A DNA stretch of 64,000 bases from Ananas comosus (Eukaryota > Streptophyta > Magnoliopsida > Poales > Bromeliaceae), in NCBI RefSeq assembly GCF_001540865.1, contig NC_033622.1, positions 654,220-718,219 of the forward strand, given 5' to 3'. The notes beneath the pieces are model-generated. The model saw only the letters and a list, made by a program, of their open reading frames with translations, was not told the DNA's origin and made no database searches. Shown in pieces: positions 55,232 through 64,000 of this stretch. The position numbers and the translations under genes are program-made. Every line of letters begins with the position of its first letter. The stretch's first letter is position 1.

Positions 55232-57494
55232 ATTAAATTATTATTAATACACACATTATATATAAACTAGTTAAGTGCACGTGCAGTTCACGTCGTACAA
55301 ATATAAAAAAATAAAATTTTTATAAATAAATATTATAGATTCGATATATAATATTTAATCATTAACAAGATAAAACGACAGAAATAAAAAGTAAAATCAC
55401 AATATCATAAAAAAAAGAACACAAAATCCATCACGGTGTCATGAAAAAAAAGAATACAAAATCTTTCACTAAACTATCTGAAAATGTCACTATCATTTTA
55501 TTATTTAATAGATAAAAAAGTTGAAATAAAATGTGAATTTTAATCATTACTTAAAAAAATTCGGTCTCCCTCCCCGTCATTGCTTATATTCAAAGTATAC
55601 TGAAGGTAAGAAAAACAATAAAAAAATAGTTTTATTTCTTGTGTTTCTCAAATAGGTGGATTAAGTATAATTTTATTTGCAAAACTTATTGCTAAATAAA
55701 TTGATATGATAAACAAATTTAAAATACTACAGAAAGATGATATCCAACAGTATGAAAAGACAAGGTTACAAAAAAAATTATAAAACATATACATGCATTA
55801 TATATATCCTTTTTTTTATAAATAAAAAAAAAATTGTTTGACTTGTTGACCGCATCCCACAAGTGTGCTCCTGGCAGCCCAATGTGGGGTTGCCTCGTAT
55901 GGCCCCTAATGGGGCCGTACATGACCCCTCATGACCGCTTCAGCTTCCGTAGTCAGCCCCCAATGGGGCTTGCTTTATGCGGCTCGTGTAGAGGGATGTT
56001 TTTGAGGCGGTGCAATTTCATCGATTTCGGTTGCCGCCAGATAAGTGACGTCGTTCCTTCGAACGCCAGTCTCGATTGAGGAGGAACGACAGTCTCGATT
56101 GAGGCCGACCGACATTATGATTAACATAAATCAATCGGTGAATATATATATTTATTTTTTTTTAATGAAAAGGAATCTAAAAGGAACAAAAATCCGACAA
56201 AAAATTCGTCTCTGATATCACGATGTTGAAACTTTATAAGAAACTAAGATTGTACCTTCTGCCATGATTTCGATTTCAATACCCGGATTGCCGACGACAA
56301 ATTTTTCTCATGGTTCGTCCTTGTTCGCGATCTGCAAAAAAACGGAACGTTTCGAGTATAATTTTCTTATCCCCGAAAATGTAGTCGTCATAGACAATTG
56401 GATTAGGTTTAGACCGGGACTCCCGTATATTACATATTTATATATAATTTAACATAAGGATATTAAATCCGTCCATTCATCAAGGACGTATTCAGATATA
56501 TTATAATCGTAAGATTTAGCGTATTTTTATAAATCGACTTAAATAGATTGACTGTATCTTTACGGATCGTCTTGAATATATCACATGGGTCATATCCAAC
56601 AGAGTTAACACACTAGCTACTAATTAATTTGAGTTATGATCATTTTAAATTAAACCTTGGATCAACTTGTTCAGATGATTCCTCCCACGAGCTAGCTAGG
56701 GCATTGAATTAATGCATTGATGCTACATTCATAACTGACCCTTTCATAGCAGGCAACACATGTCACCCTCTCAAAGCATTCACCTCATGGACGTTCCCAT
56801 TCTTCTTCTGCACACGTTAGTCGCCATTGGTGCTACATGCATGCATTCACCTCATGGACGTTCCCATTCTTCTTCTGCGCACGTTAGTCGCCATTGGTGC
56901 TACATGCATGTAAGCTCTAAATCCTATCCTTTTTTTTTTTCTAACATTTCTATTTATTTTCAAGCTGGAATCTTTATATATTTTTTAAGATATTGTATAA
57001 TCTGTAATATTCAGCATATTATTTGCACAGGTACCCTAGCATCATCGATCATTGAAAGCTCCCGTAGACGATGATACCGCATCATGGCCGGCAGTCGGAA
57101 GGTTTCCACGATGGCTTCCAGTGAGAGACCACACCACACTCCACAGCTCACTGGAAGCCCTTCCATAGATGTCGTTGTTTCCCAGGATGGCACTGGGAAC
57201 TACACGACAGTGATGGCAGGTGTAGATGCAGCACCGCCGAGCAGCGGACATCGATATGTCATTCACATTAATTCAGAGAGGAACACACAATGAATACGTC
57301 TCCGTCGAGAAGCCGAATGTAGTATTTGTGGGGGACGGGATGGGGGTGACGGTGATCACCGGCAGCCACAGTGTGGCCTATGATTGGTTGACGTCCGACA
57401 GCGGCACAGTTAGTAAGTATTTTATTTTTATTATATTTCAAGTTATGATTCATAGCTTAGGGCTTATAGTTTTGGAATAGTAGATATCTCATCA
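54951..57494. repeat. Segmental duplication, copy 2 (contains pectinesterase copy C)
   Basis: Direct copy of 48131-50580. The first ~610 bases appear identical to copy 1; from about 55575 many substitutions and indels appear. It includes the same (CA)n(TA)n tract, GC-rich patch (55850-56110) and pectinesterase fragment. Confidence 0.85.
56760..57408 (+). pseudogene. Pectinesterase fragment C
   Basis: Parallel to copy B. The signal exon at 56760 contains a 67 bp tandem duplication (starting 56778 and 56845), which shifts its frame. The second exon has the TGA near 57074, then MAGSRKVSTMASSERPHHTP and SPSIDVVVSQDGTGNYTTVM, without the TAG found in copy B. The same small insertion (HINSERN) breaks the frame before RGTHNEYVSVEKPNVVFVGD and GVTVITGSHSVAYDWLTSDS. 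It ends at a GTAAGT donor, with downstream exons missing. Confidence 0.75.
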
Positions 57495-58536
57495 AAGTTG
57501 TGTGGTACGACCATAAGTGTCATGGGTAGAAACTTGAGGTAAAATTTATATCTTTTATACCTATACATTATTTCTCATAAACTTTGCCACATGGCAAAGC
57601 CTTCTTCATTCTTGTCTTCTTCCCCCTCCTTGCCTTCTTCTTTATTCCTAATGAACGAATTTATCATCTTTTATCTCCACATGATATTTCGCCTTCCCAC
57701 GTATTTATTTTTTAATTAATATGTTCATATTTATTGTCATTTAAACAAATTAATTCTATAAAAGAAATAAATAAAATAAAATATGTATTGCTGTGATTAA
57801 AGAGGAGCTCGACGCTAACAATTGTGGCGAATGAGAAGTGGGAATCAGGATTCGCCTTCCCGATATCGACAGCGCAATTAAGATGTATATGTATATTTAC
57901 TTATATTTATAACATATTAGCTAAATATCTTATTTTGATAACTAATGTATCGGCCCAAAATTTTTTCGGACTTAAATTTTTTAGCCAAGCTGAGACCTAA
58001 AATTATAGTTTTGATACCCAAAGTCCGGCTCATATGTGGCCTATCAACCCGGGTCTTTTTTAGACCCAGGCCAAAATAGGCCCAAAGTTATTTGGGCCTA
58101 AATTTTGAATTCCAGTGCTAGCCCAAAGTCAAATTTAAGGGGTCGAGAGCCCAAAGTCAAATATCAATGTAATTAAGAGGTTTATTGCGATTGGTCTCTA
58201 TGTGAAACCTATGAGGCTCTGAATTAAGCTGGATTAGAACTCCTCAACAAATGGTACAAGGGCTTATAGTTTTGTAGTAGTAGGTATCTCATTAAAGTTG
58301 GTCTGATGGATTAAGATTAATCAGCTAAAACATTGAAATTGGTAAAATGAATTTGAACCGACGCAGGATGAAGGGAGAGAAGAAATAAAAGATGAAAAAA
58401 AAGTTATAATCCTGAATATCATAATGACAATTTACTTCAAGCTACAAAAATCATAGCAAATATGAGAACTAGCATTTTATTTTAACGCATAACAAAGCGC
58501 AATTAACTACTACGTACCTCGTTCAACTCCACTGTT
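57495..58536. other. Intergenic, no gene seen
   Basis: Mixed AT-rich sequence. 57950-58150 has repeated GGCCCAAA/AGCCCAAAGTC words on both strands, suggesting a degraded hAT- or LTR-type fragment. No supported ORF. Confidence 0.4.
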
Positions 58537-59109
58537 TTATGCTCCAACTTGCGCTTGGTGCATTAACATGTTTACCCCGCTTTTAAGAAATTCGGCGATA
58601 TCAAGTGCAAGGTAACTAATAAGAGAAGCTAAAGCATCCTCTCTAGGAATCAAAGATGGGATGTGACCGTCATTAAAAGAGCTCTCACAGGTATCTGGGG
58701 CTAAAGAAACACCACCCAAATCAGATGCCGCGCTTGAGAAATCGCCGCTCTTGATCTCAGTGATGGCCAAGATTGCATGTTCTATCCCCGAGCTATATGT
58801 TTCATTGCAGTCATTCAAGGCCGCTCGTTGCCAATGCGAGAGGCTTTGGTTCTTCAACAGTTGTTGTACTACACCCAACGTGTGAGTGTAGTTCTTGATC
58901 GTCAACTCCGATGCGATGATGCCAAGCTGTGATAGATTGGCGGTGTGGCTCTCGGAAACTACTTGAAAACTTGTAACGCAGAAGTCGTAGCTTTGATAGG
59001 GATCGAGCTCGTGTATTCTCCTGCAGTTTTCTTCCAACGAAGCCGATGAGAACGATGAGTTTTGGAGAAAGAGAGCGAGAGCATAAACAATCAAGAGAAT
59101 GGTCTTCAT
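58537..59109 (-). CDS. Plant invertase/pectin methylesterase inhibitor (PMEI) domain protein, copy 1
   Basis: Intronless, 190 residues. PMEI-domain proteins are secreted four-helix bundles that bind and inhibit either cell-wall/vacuolar invertase or pectin methylesterase; which one cannot be told from sequence. A signal peptide (MKTILLIVYALALFLQNSSF, cleavage near residue 23) precedes the domain. The four conserved Cys are at 29 and 44 (N-terminal hairpin, ENCRRI and YDFCVTS) and 101 and 141 (helix pair, NDCNETY and DTCESSF). NxS/T glycosylation motifs occur at 58, 73, 87 and 102. The N-terminal block is close to the putative invertase inhibitor/Pla a 1 subgroup. A TATAAATA lies at 59163-59170 (minus strand), 54 bases upstream of the ATG. 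First and intact member of a three-gene tandem array. Confidence 0.9.
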   Translation of the reverse strand: MKTILLIVYALALFLQNSSFSSASLEENCRRIHELDPYQSYDFCVTSFQVVSESHTANLSQLGIIASELTIKNYTHTLGVVQQLLKNQSLSHWQRAALNDCNETYSSGIEHAILAITEIKSGDFSSAASDLGGVSLAPDTCESSFNDGHIPSLIPREDALASLISYLALDIAEFLKSGVNMLMHQAQVGA

Positions 59110-59162
59110 TGTATTTCTTCTTCTTTTGTATAGTGGTGTGAAAAAGTAGTTTCTCTTCCTAG

Positions 59163-59170
59163 TATTTATA
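59163..59170 (-). promoter_or_regulatory. TATA box of PMEI copy 1
   Basis: TATAAATA on the minus strand 54 bases before the ATG, within a segment (CTCTATAAATACTAGGAAGAG) conserved at the other two copies. Confidence 0.6.
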
Positions 59171-59532
59171 GAGTTTTGAAACTTTTCTTTTGGAAATATT
59201 TTTTTTAAGGCTAATTTTGGTAGAAAATAATAACGATTCTTAGTATTCCAAATATATCTCTCTTTAGAGAGAATTTAAAGAAGGTAATTTTTATATCATA
59301 TGTTTAAAAATAGAATGCGTAAAATTTATTTATACACCCGGTGCACCAAATAGTATCATTTCTTTCTATGTAGATAAAAAATCTAGATAGCCCCTCAAGT
59401 ATAATTTTTTTGAATTGAGGCCCACTCAAATTCTAATTTATTTTAATGCACAACGCAGCGAAATTAATTACTATCTAGCTTGTTCAGCTCCACTGTGTTA
59501 TGCTCCAACCTGCACTTGTTGCATTAACTTGT
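59171..59532. other. Spacer between PMEI copies 1 and 2
   Basis: AT-rich upstream sequence of copy 1 and downstream flank of copy 2. The latter parallels the sequence below copy 1 (gcacaacgcagcgaaattaa compared with gcataacaaagcgcaattaa). No other gene. Confidence 0.55.
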
Positions 59533-60069
59533 TTACTCCCTTGTAAGTAATGCAACGATATCAAGTGCAAGGCAACTAATAAGAAAAGTTAAAGCATTCT
59601 CTCTAGGAATCATAGATGGGATGTGACCCTCTCTAAAAGAGTCCTCACAAGTATCAGAGGCTAAACCAACAGCACTCAAAATAGATTGCGCGCTTGAGAA
59701 ATCGCCGCTTTTGATCTCGGTGATGGCCAAGTTCGCGTCTCCAATCTCCGAGGTATATGTGTCATTGCAGACACGCAAGGCCTCTCTTTGCCAATGCGAG
59801 AGGCTTTGGTTCTTCAGCAGCTGTTGCACTACACCCAACGTGTGAGTGTAGTTCTTGATCGTCAGCTCTGATGCAATGACAGCGAGCTGCGATAGATTGG
59901 CGGTGTGGCTCTCGGGAACTACTTGAAGACTTGTAACGCAGAAGTTGTAGCTTCCATAGGGATCTAACTCGTGTATTCTCCTACAGTTTTCTTCCAACGA
60001 CGCCGATGAGAGCGACCAGTTTTGGAGGAAGAGGGCGAGAGCAGAAACGATCAAGAGAATGGTCTTCAT
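59533..60069 (-). CDS. PMEI/invertase-inhibitor domain protein, copy 2, frameshifted tail
   Basis: Intronless, 178 residues, closely similar to copy 1. It has a signal peptide, Cys at the same four positions (ENCRRI, YNFCVTS, RVCNDTY, DTCEDSF) and the same ANLSQL and IKNYTHTLGVVQQLLKNQSL blocks. Near the C-terminus it reads DIVALLTRE then stop. Losing one base relative to copy 1 explains this: in the other frame the original tail continues as KGVNKLMQQVQVGA before the same TAA. The four-helix core is complete, so it may still function without the last ~14 residues. A TATAAATA lies at 60122-60129. A sequencing error is possible. Confidence 0.82.
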   Translation of the reverse strand: MKTILLIVSALALFLQNWSLSSASLEENCRRIHELDPYGSYNFCVTSLQVVPESHTANLSQLAVIASELTIKNYTHTLGVVQQLLKNQSLSHWQREALRVCNDTYTSEIGDANLAITEIKSGDFSSAQSILSAVGLASDTCEDSFREGHIPSMIPRENALTFLISCLALDIVALLTRE

Positions 60070-60121
60070 TGTATTTCTTTTTTCTTGTAAATTGGTGTGA
60101 AAAAATAGTTTCTCTTCCTAA

Positions 60122-60129
60122 TATTTATA
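60122..60129 (-). promoter_or_regulatory. TATA box of PMEI copy 2
   Basis: TATAAATA on the minus strand 53 bases upstream of the ATG, in the promoter segment conserved among the three copies. Confidence 0.6.
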
Positions 60130-60445
60130 GAGTTTTGAAAGTTTTCTTTAGAAATCATTTTTTTAAAGGCCAAATTTGGTAGAAAATAATAACGATGCTC
60201 AGTATTCGAAATATCTCTCTTTAGACAGAATTTAAGAAGGTATTAATATTTTTCCTTTTTTTTTTTATCTTTCCCTTTTTTCTGTAGTAAAGATGAGAGC
60301 CAATTATATAGAAAAAAACATTAATTAATATAAATCTATGCAAATTTTTCGCCAATTATAATATTCTTTCTTCTTTTAGGTACTATGTTTTTTCTACTCT
60401 AGAATATTTCAATATGTTTATAAAATATATTTCTATTTTTTTCGA
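60130..60445. repeat. Upstream region of PMEI copy 2, duplicated upstream of copy 3
   Basis: 60130-60440 corresponds to 63598-63900 in order: tagaaaataataacgatgct, tgtagtaaagatgagagcca, aggtactatgttttttctac. The array therefore arose by duplication of gene plus about 0.4 kb or more of upstream sequence. Confidence 0.7.
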
Positions 60446-60755
60446 CATTTATGCCTCTCTCTCTCCTTCCTACGTTCTCTCTCTGCTTCTTCCCGAAGCA
60501 TTTCTCTCCTCTCTCTCTTTACTCTTCTCCGATGTCTCTCTCAGGTGCCACGTGGCGCCCTCTCATTACGCCTCTCTCTCTCACCCATGCACCTCTCTCC
60601 ACCTCTTTTCGAAGTGTCTCTCTTGCCTTTCTCTCTGCCCTGCTCTGATGCCTCTCTCCCTCTTTCCTATGCCCCTCTCGCCTTCTCCCCAAAGCGTCTC
60701 TCTCTCCCTCTCAATCTCTACTCCTCTCTGCTGCCTTTTTCTCTCTCTTTGTAAA
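60446..60755. repeat. CT-rich low-complexity/minisatellite tract
   Basis: About 300 bases of irregular CTCTCTC with recurring GATGCCTCTCTC, CATGCCCCTCTC and GAAGCATTTCTC words. The start of an equivalent tract lies upstream of copy 3 (63935-64000). The Ser/Leu/Pro-rich reading frames are artefacts of this composition. Confidence 0.75.
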
Positions 60756-61310
60756 ATACTTTTATAGATTTTGTTCATATGGCAAAATTAAAATCAAGTT
60801 AACATATTTTGCCTAGTTTGTTCATTTAAATCAATCAATGTTTGACTATAAATTTGTAAAATGCTATGTTGGTTAGATTCTTGGATCAAATATTTAAGAT
60901 TACCAGTAAACTTTTTAATTTGTATCCAACCTTTCTGAAGCTTATGTTTAGCTTAATTTGTTCATATGGGAATGATAGTTTGTGAACAAGATGCAAATTT
61001 TGTTTCTCGAAAATGTACAAAAAAAAAATTTCTCACATAAAACCTTTTTTTAGTTTTTTTTGGCCATTTAGTTTTAAAAAAACTAGTTTTTTTGAAAAAA
61101 AAATTTTTTTTTTTAAATTTTATGGAAAACTCTGTTTTTCGATTTTATTTTTAAGAAAACAAAACACTGGTTTCATTTGGTAAAATATTAAAAAAGAAAT
61201 TTTCAAAGAAAACCAGTTTTTTTTTTTTAACAAATGCGCGGGAAACTTAAAAAAAAGTTTTTCGTGAAAAAAATCTTCTATTGGATTCTTTTTTCTTTTT
61301 TTCACTATCT
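60756..61310. other. Intergenic, homopolymer-rich, no gene seen
   Basis: Many A and T runs between 61010 and 61310. Nothing recognisable. Confidence 0.5.
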
Positions 61311-61319
61311 TTTGTGAAT

Positions 61320-61550
61320 CAATATGATCCGTGCCAGGCCGGGCCGGCCTGGCTCTCTGGGCTATTAAATGTACTACCATATATGTGGGCCAATTTGCAG
61401 GACTCAGGGCCGGGCCTTGGCCTGGCACGGCTACTGTATCATCTGCGTTATCTGGGCCGTGCTGAGCTGATACTCTAAGGCCCGTCGGCCCGGCACGGCN
61501 GGCACGGCACGAATGGGCCGTGCCTGCCGGGACGGTACGGCCCAAATATC
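61320..61550. mobile_element. GC-rich GGCCCGGCACGGC remnant, probably a hAT element
   Basis: Words such as gggccgggcc, ggcacggc and cgtgccgggac recur in both orientations around an N at 61500. This composition is typical of Ac-like hAT non-autonomous element termini in plants. No transposase frame. Boundaries uncertain. Confidence 0.4.
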
Positions 61551-61859
61551 AAAAATGTGCTAGGTGCATAGGGAGGGTGCTGGGTGCATAACAGCATAGG
61601 CCTATAAGGCTATATGCTATAAGCCTATAACAGTGATTGACCCAACTTGACCCAACGCCCAAGATTCATGGCAGACCCTTGGGAGGTGCGCCAACGGCCT
61701 TTGAGCCGTTGGATTTTTTTAAAAAAGAAATATTTTTTTTGAAAAAAAATATATTTAAATATGTTTATTTAAATATAAGTTTTTATTTTTTAGGTTGTTT
61801 AATGTAATTAATAATATAATTAATAGGAACTTTATATATTTTTTGTTATTATTATTTTT

Positions 61860-62095
61860 TAAATACCAATTTATTATAATGTTAATACAATGAATTATAT
61901 AAATCATGTAATAAATTTGTTATTATTTCATGTAATTATATAATATACATTATAATAAATTGTGTTATTTGCATGTAATATATAATTACATGCAAATAAC
62001 ACAGTTTATTATAATGTATATTATATAAATAATGTAATAGGTGTATTAACACAATTTATTATAATATACATTATAATAAACACAAGTCAGATTAT
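61860..62095. repeat. AT-rich palindrome
   Basis: The centre near 61980 pairs gtgttatttgcatgtaata with ttacatgcaaataacac. Flanking tattataatgtatattat words extend the pairing on both sides for about 100 bases. A copy of the arm phrase (cacaatttattataatatac) follows, suggesting repeated local inversion. Confidence 0.65.
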
Positions 62096-62659
62096 GGAAA
62101 AAATAATTAAGAAAGCAACAAAATTGATCACATGAAATTTTAAGTTCTAAGTCCTAACACTCATCAATACAACAAGCTTCAAAGCTTCATACATGTCAGC
62201 CTTATTATTAACTATTATTGCTTAATTTCAGCTTCTCACCGCAGTACCGCACGCAGAAACCAAAAGCACATCAACCAAATCAGAATTGAATTAAAAAAAA
62301 TAATAACTAACTGACATAAATTTAGGAAAGAAAAAAAAAACTTTAGTGATCAAATAAACAGAAGATTGCAAAATCTATGAGTTAAATCTCAAATTGAGCA
62401 AAAAATGTTCTCTAGCTAAACAATCTACTCTAACCATCCGCATTTGATTAAACTAACAATGGATCCAGCTACAGAATCAGAACTCGAAATTGGACAACCA
62501 TTTACATCAACTAGGCTCTTAACGCATTTCGATCCTAGAAAACAAACATTTACATGCAATTAAAATTGAAACGAATAAATAAAATCCACTTCATTCCACG
62601 CAAATTTAGCCCTAATCCAAGCAGTCGCACCTCCACTGGGGAATCAAATCACAGCGTAC
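62096..62659. other. Unannotated segment 5' of PMEI copy 3's end
   Basis: Moderately AT-rich, without element ends. It may be an intron of the possible gene whose first exon is at 62660-62717. No coding domain recognised. Confidence 0.3.
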
Positions 62660-62717
62660 CTGTAAGGAGCAGCCCTAGTACGATCACGAAACCACGATTT
62701 CGCGACGATCGATCCAT
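62660..62717 (-). CDS. Possible first coding exon with a signal/anchor peptide, product unknown
   Basis: The minus strand reads ATG at 62717, encoding MDRSSRNRGFVIVLGLLLTG with a basic head and hydrophobic core. A consensus donor CAG|GTACGC follows at 62660. A CT/GA-rich leader lies upstream (62735-62765), as in other genes here. I could not find a following exon, so this may be the start of an unrecognised gene or chance. Confidence 0.25.
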
Positions 62718-62938
62718 TTGAGCTCTCCTCTCCCCAAATCTCTCTCTCTCTCTCTCGCTCTCTAGCTTCGAGATGCTTCGATTTGAATTATATTTCTTAA
62801 CACTATGAAAAATGACCCTCGAATGGGTATTTACACGATTTACTTCAAAACAAAAATCATGGCAAATCACAGAATTAGCATTTTATTTTAACGAATAGCA
62901 CATCGAAATTAATCACTGCCTCGTTCAGCTCCACTGTA

Positions 62939-63525
62939 TTAGACATGCTCCAACTTGCATTTGTTGCATTATCATGTTTACCCCCCTGATCTAAGAAATT
63001 CAGCGATATCAACTGCAAGGTAACTAATAAGATAAGCTAAAGCATTCTCTCTAGGAATCATAGATGGGATGTGACCCTCTTCAAACGTGTCCTCACAGGT
63101 ATCTGAGGCTAAAGAATTCACCATCCAAATGAGATGCCGCGCTTGAGAAATCGCCGCTCTTGATCTCGGTGATGGCTAAGATTGTGTATTCTATCCCCGA
63201 GCTATATGTTTCATTGCAGGAATACAACGCAAGGCCTCTCTTTGCCAATGCGAGAGGCTTTGGTTCTTCAACAGCTGTTGCACTACACCCAACGTGTGAG
63301 TGTAGTTCTTGATCATCAGCTCCGATGCGATGACGTTGAGCTGCGATAGATTGGCAGTGTGGCTCTCAGGAACTACTTGAAGACTCGTAACGCAGAAGTC
63401 GTAGCTTCGTTCCGGATTGAACTCGTGTATTCTCCTGCAGTTTTCTTCCAACGAAGCCGATGAGAACGACAAGTTTTGGAGGAAGAGAACTAGAGAAGAA
63501 AAGATCAAGAGATCATGGACTTCAT
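62939..63525 (-). pseudogene. PMEI/invertase-inhibitor pseudogene, copy 3
   Basis: Homologous over its whole length to copies 1 and 2. The normal start is followed by a two-base insertion, so the ATG at 63525 reads ATG AAG TCC ATG ATC TCT TGA. The body (63191-63508) encodes LEENCRRIHEFNPERSYDFC and the HTANLSQL block. A second frameshift falls after QREALR, before the CNETYSS segment, and another in the DGEFFSLRYL-like part before the last Cys. The promoter and its TATAAATA (63590-63597) are still well conserved, so loss looks recent, unless these are uncorrected read errors. Confidence 0.8.
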
Positions 63526-63589
63526 TGTATTACACTTATTATTATTATTTTTTATATAATTGGTGTGAAAAAGTAGTTTCTCTTCCTAA

Positions 63590-63597
63590 TATTTATA
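63590..63597 (-). promoter_or_regulatory. TATA box of PMEI copy 3 (pseudogene)
   Basis: TATAAATA on the minus strand, conserved in sequence and position with copies 1 and 2. Confidence 0.55.
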
Positions 63598-64000
63598 GAG
63601 CTTTGAAAGTTTTCTTTCGGAAACTCTATATTTTTTAGGCCAAATTTGGTAAAACATAATAACATGCTCAGTATTCAAAATATCTCATAATTTAAAGAAA
63701 GTATTAATTTTTTTTTTTTCTGCAGTAAAATGATATCCAATGATAAAGAAAGACATTAATATAAATTTACGCAAAGTTTTTGCCAATCATAATGTTCCTT
63801 TTCTTTTTAGGTACGTACCATGTTATTTTTACTCTAAAATATTTTAATATTTTTATTAAATATATATTTATTTTTTTTCTATACAATATATTTTTTGACA
63901 CTTCTACGAGCTAGTGGTATTATCTCGTTATGCATCTGTCTCTCTCTCTCTCTCATTCCTATGCCCCCTCTCTGTTTATTCCCAAATTAAGGCGTTCTCT
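63598..64000. repeat. Upstream region of PMEI copy 3
   Basis: Duplicate of 60130-60480 as described there, ending in the beginning of a CT-rich tract at the window edge. Confidence 0.65.

Noticed and set aside
60414..60778. Ser/Leu/Pro-rich frames on the plus strand and an Arg/Glu frame on the minus strand
   Set aside because: They arise from the CT-rich tract; there is no domain or start context.

Overview
The window looks like plant nuclear DNA. It is AT-rich intergenic sequence full of small transposons and (TA)n/(GA)n microsatellites, with a few genes that carry canonical GT-AG introns and plant-specific families: SAUR, class III small heat shock protein, PMEI/invertase inhibitor, pectinesterase, and an EMB8-like hydrolase/CAAX-protease fusion. 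The very GC-rich first exons of the SAUR, heat shock and hydrolase genes suggest a monocot, possibly a non-grass such as pineapple; this is an inference, and the species cannot be proven from the sequence. Single Ns at 22223, 24010, 40107, 53816, 54950 and 61500 and a 454-base N run at 41240-41693 mark assembly joins. Several are flanked by near-repeats of neighbouring sequence, so part of the layout is a patchwork of overlapping contigs or haplotypes.

Layout. 1-3.3 kb: microsatellite-targeting MITEs and foldback elements. 3.5-4.1 kb: an intact SAUR gene (minus). 4.2-15 kb: no gene; SINEs, foldbacks, a hAT-type MITE with target duplication, and a cluster of MITEs sitting in (TA)n tracts. 15.1-24.8 kb: duplicated upstream sequence of the heat shock gene, with a 4.8 kb GC-rich decayed retrotransposon-like insertion (16.56-21.39 kb) present in one version and absent from another. 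24.79-25.85 kb: complete two-exon class III sHSP gene (plus). 27.1-37.6 kb: one eleven-exon gene (minus), 1723 codons, joining an alpha/beta-hydrolase-like domain, a long low-complexity linker and a membrane CAAX-protease (CPBP) domain; every exon junction could be placed. 37.6-44.9 kb: no gene; a Harbinger-like element with TAA duplication, an assembly gap, and AT-rich repeats. 44.9-57.5 kb: three broken pectinesterase copies, two of them in a 2.5 kb segmental duplication, and between them two exons of a YSC84/SH3YL1-like gene cut off at an N, with a 1.5 kb palindrome upstream. 58.5-63.5 kb: three tandem PMEI/invertase-inhibitor genes (minus): one intact, one with a frameshifted tail, one pseudogene.

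Functional picture. The genes are not an operon and most are unrelated. The one thematic association is cell-wall related: degraded pectinesterase copies lie beside an expanding and decaying array of secreted PMEI-domain proteins. I saw no CRISPR, bacterial-type defence locus, rRNA or tRNA gene. The most unusual items are the hydrolase/CAAX fusion with a lost nucleophile and a likely GC-AG intron, the large intronic palindrome, and the MITE family that repeatedly occupies TA microsatellites.
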